Shown here in pieces: positions 62,101 to 64,000 of a DNA stretch of 64,000 nucleotides. The stretch lies in assembly GCA_013396755.1 (NCBI GenBank), contig VWZF01002472.1, positions 62,642 through 126,641 of the forward strand, written 5' to 3'. The position numbers and the translations under genes were made by a program. Position 1 is the stretch's first letter, and each line of letters begins with the position of its first letter. Below the pieces are notes generated by a model. It did not search any database and was not told where the DNA came from. It worked only from the letters and a program-made list of their open reading frames with translations. This stretch comes from Sclerurus mexicanus. Its lineage: Eukaryota > Chordata > Aves > Passeriformes > Furnariidae.

Positions 62101-62800
62101 TGCCTTTAAAGTACATTTAGCTAAAAGTATAAGTAGCAATGGGAATTTGAGCCAGATTACAGTTCCTTATTGATCTCCATTTCCGGTGAAATATTATCTC
62201 TGGGATCATGGGATTGAGGTGGCTTTTGGAATTTTGTGATTTGAGGTCTTTATCTTGTCTTTTCTTTTCCTGGCCAGCCCATGGCAGGGGTACAGTGCCA
62301 TGCCTTCTAGCAGTCTCTGCTCATAACTAACTTTTCTGAAACTTTTAAATGGTTTTCATGTTGAATTTGCATGTGGTATTGCTCTTACCTGTTGAGAGGA
62401 CAAGTACTTGAAAACAGGTGTATCTCACGTACAGCTAGGCACTGTGGCAAGGATGTTTGCATGATCTCTTAAGAATCGAGATGGCTTAATCTCAAATAGG
62501 ATGTACTTTGAGTAATTCAGTTTTCTTTCTTGTCTCAAGTTGTTTCTGACGATGGAAGCTGAACTGGCTGGCTTAACTCTCCAGTCGTGTTTTCCCCCAA
62601 TGTCCTTCTGTGATGGTACAAGTCCTATCACTGCCAAACACTGCTGGATTCCTTGCACACTTTCCTGCCCCAATATGCATCAGAGAACATACAGTGAACC
62701 TCCTTCTGCCCATTCTGAAAGGACTGAGTTTGTATTAATTTCCTAACAGTCTTACAGCAGCGTGTCTTAAACTGAACTCAGAAGGCAGCAGCACTTTTTT
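59160..62800. other. Non-coding stretch (possible intron)
   Basis: Apart from the weak plus-strand candidate at 60882-61038, I see no exon or named repeat. At 62540-62673 both strands carry competing exon-like readings, and I call neither. Confidence 0.4.
60882..61038 (+). CDS. Weak plus-strand exon candidate
   Basis: A plus-strand acceptor (GGATGCTTCCCACAG) leads into one base and 52 open codons, ending at a strong donor (CAGGAC, then GTAAGT). The reading includes IMSWLEVDLLTPFGLKMLQ. It is on the opposite strand to the other candidates and has no phase partner, so it is probably a chance pseudo-exon or part of a non-coding transcript. Confidence 0.2.
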
Positions 62801-62803
62801 TAC

Positions 62804-62916
62804 CTTGAGAAGTTCCTTGGATGAAGATCACCAGATGTTGGGATGTTAGGCAGCAGCAAGGTCACAGTGTACTTCCCCTGGTCCTCCACTCTTCCCTGAC
62901 CATTATTTGCTGTCTT
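62804..62916 (-). CDS. Candidate internal exon, unknown protein
   Basis: A minus-strand acceptor (CATGTCCCTGGCAG) is followed by 37 codons from phase 0 plus two bases, then a good donor (CTCAAG, then GTAAAA). The peptide includes RVEDQGKYTVTLLLPNIPTS and ends HPRNFS. The beta-strand-like YTVTLLL segment suggests a sandwich or barrel fold, which is inference. Entry in phase 0 fits the candidate at 63814-63925, and exit fits 59037-59147. Confidence 0.42.
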
Positions 62917-63813
62917 CTGCCAGGGACATGTCGCGAGATGGGACTTTGGCTCTGATCTGGAACAGATGTGCTTGTTTGCTGCCTGGGTCCTGCTCAGCCC
63001 TACAGAGGGCATTCAGCCTTGCATTTGAAATGAAAACTTTGATTAAAAATGGAATTGCTTCAGCTTGCTTGTTGCAGCTGTAGCCATGGCTGTGAATTGA
63101 GGATTGTAGTTTATGGTGAAAGTTTTTGAAGCATATGGTCTTAGAATGAAGATATGTCCATTAAATATGTATGTATCCTTGTGCTGTTAGATATAGACTG
63201 CTGGCGAGCTCTCCTGGATGCAGCTGTGCCTATACCAAAACCCTCTAGACAGTGGTACTTTTTTATTTAAGAAAAAAGCTTTTAAGCTTTTGCGAGCAAC
63301 TTAGCAAAAACGAAACAAGTCTTATTTACAAGTTTCATTTTAGTCTGTGTACTATAATTTTTTCTGGTGTGCTCCGTTACACTGCTGGAATGGTGTATTG
63401 GCTTTTCAGAAGCCCTACCACGCTGGAGAACAACAGCTCACCGAAGTAGCGGTGATGAGTCCTGAGGCATTCACAGCATCATCTTGGTTATATATTTCAT
63501 AGTAAAAACCAGATAGTGTTCATCATTGAAATGACAGGACCTGTTCTATGCAACACACTATGAGCCTTTGCCTCATTCAGGTAGTGAGCCTGTACTTTTC
63601 TCTACAACAGAAGAAAATGGTATAATCCCTTTCCTTTTTTCTTTCCTTGCATTGTTTTTATGTCACGATTTTTTTCATGTCCTAAACCATAAACATTTTC
63701 TACAAGTGCATTGATCTCAAGGTTTTGTTAAGCCTCCATATGGTAGGTCTGGTCTGAAGGCTGAACCTTTGGTTTTCCTTCAAGGCATTGCGGGTAGAAA
63801 GGCTGTGCTTTAC

Positions 63814-63925
63814 GTCCACCTGCACTGATTCTTCTGACACCAATTCTAAAGCTGTCTTGAGGGATCCCAAAGGAAGCTGTGAACTACTGTGAAGGGTTAT
63901 CTGTGGATAACTTGGCTGGCTGGGC
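63814..63925 (-). CDS. Candidate exon, unknown protein, at the right edge
   Basis: An excellent minus-strand acceptor (CATCCTCCTCCTTTCTCAG) opens a frame of 75 codons. It can end at a donor GTGGAC then GTAAAG after 37 codons (phase 0), one frame-preserving donor (CAG then GTGGAC) just before, or run on to a stop at 63700. The peptide includes QPSYPQITLHSSSQLPLGSL and ELVSEESVQ. The phase-0 ending fits the exon at 62804-62916. If it runs to the stop it would be a terminal exon instead. The 5' part of the gene lies beyond the window. Confidence 0.4.
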
Positions 63926-64000
63926 CTGAGAAAGGAGGAGGATGTGTTTTTGTACAAGGGAAGCTGGCAGAATTCTGCTTTACCTCACTTGGTGTTGCGT

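Noticed and set aside
62540..62673. Exon-like readings on both strands (plus acceptor TCTTGTCTCAAG; minus acceptor near 62662)
   Set aside because: The two strands compete, and neither reading joins in phase with the better-supported exons.
55860..63600. Apparent excess of G and T on the plus strand, suggesting plus-strand transcription
   Set aside because: Judged from a few lines only and contradicted by the minus-strand exon candidates. A window-wide skew plot is needed.

Overview
This window looks like nuclear DNA from a bird. It holds several CR1 LINE 3' ends in both orientations, a solo LTR and a gag-pro-pol relic resembling avian endogenous retroviruses, and small introns with GT-AG borders. 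It also has a very GC-rich CpG island interrupted by an assembly gap. I see no bacterial-style operons, tRNA, rRNA or CRISPR arrays. Species cannot be fixed from this sequence; a songbird would fit.

Layout. 1-7.2 kb is non-coding, with AT-rich blocks that look like conserved non-coding elements. 7.2-9.5 kb is a decayed endogenous retrovirus (gag, protease and the start of reverse transcriptase, with frameshifts and stops). 9.5-15 kb is non-coding, with further enhancer-like blocks and a (CTCCT)n microsatellite. 15.1-15.8 kb holds three closely spaced, phase-compatible minus-strand exon candidates ending in a stop codon. 16.6-17.1 kb is a solo LTR. 17.1-24.5 kb is non-coding. 24.6-26.1 kb is an ancient CR1/L3-type reverse-transcriptase relic. 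CR1 tails lie at 26.8, 38.8, 40.4, 43.6-44.2 and 49.8 kb. 41.2-41.4 kb holds an open 279-base minus-strand exon candidate. 48.2-54.6 kb holds a series of further minus-strand candidates. 54.9-55.85 kb is a CpG island with a 58-bp tandem repeat, CAG and CGG runs and a 124-base gap. 58.6-63.9 kb holds another set of minus-strand candidates.

Interpretation. The most economical model is two genes read leftwards. One has its promoter in the CpG island at about 55.5 kb and exons scattered down to a stop at about 15.16 kb. The other enters from the right edge and may end near 58.65 kb. The exons are supported only by open frame, splice-site quality and matching phase, judged by eye. I recognise neither product. 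Vertebrate DNA holds many false exons, so each is given at low to moderate confidence. The transposon calls at 7-9, 16.6, 24.6-26, 40.4 and 43.6 kb are more secure.
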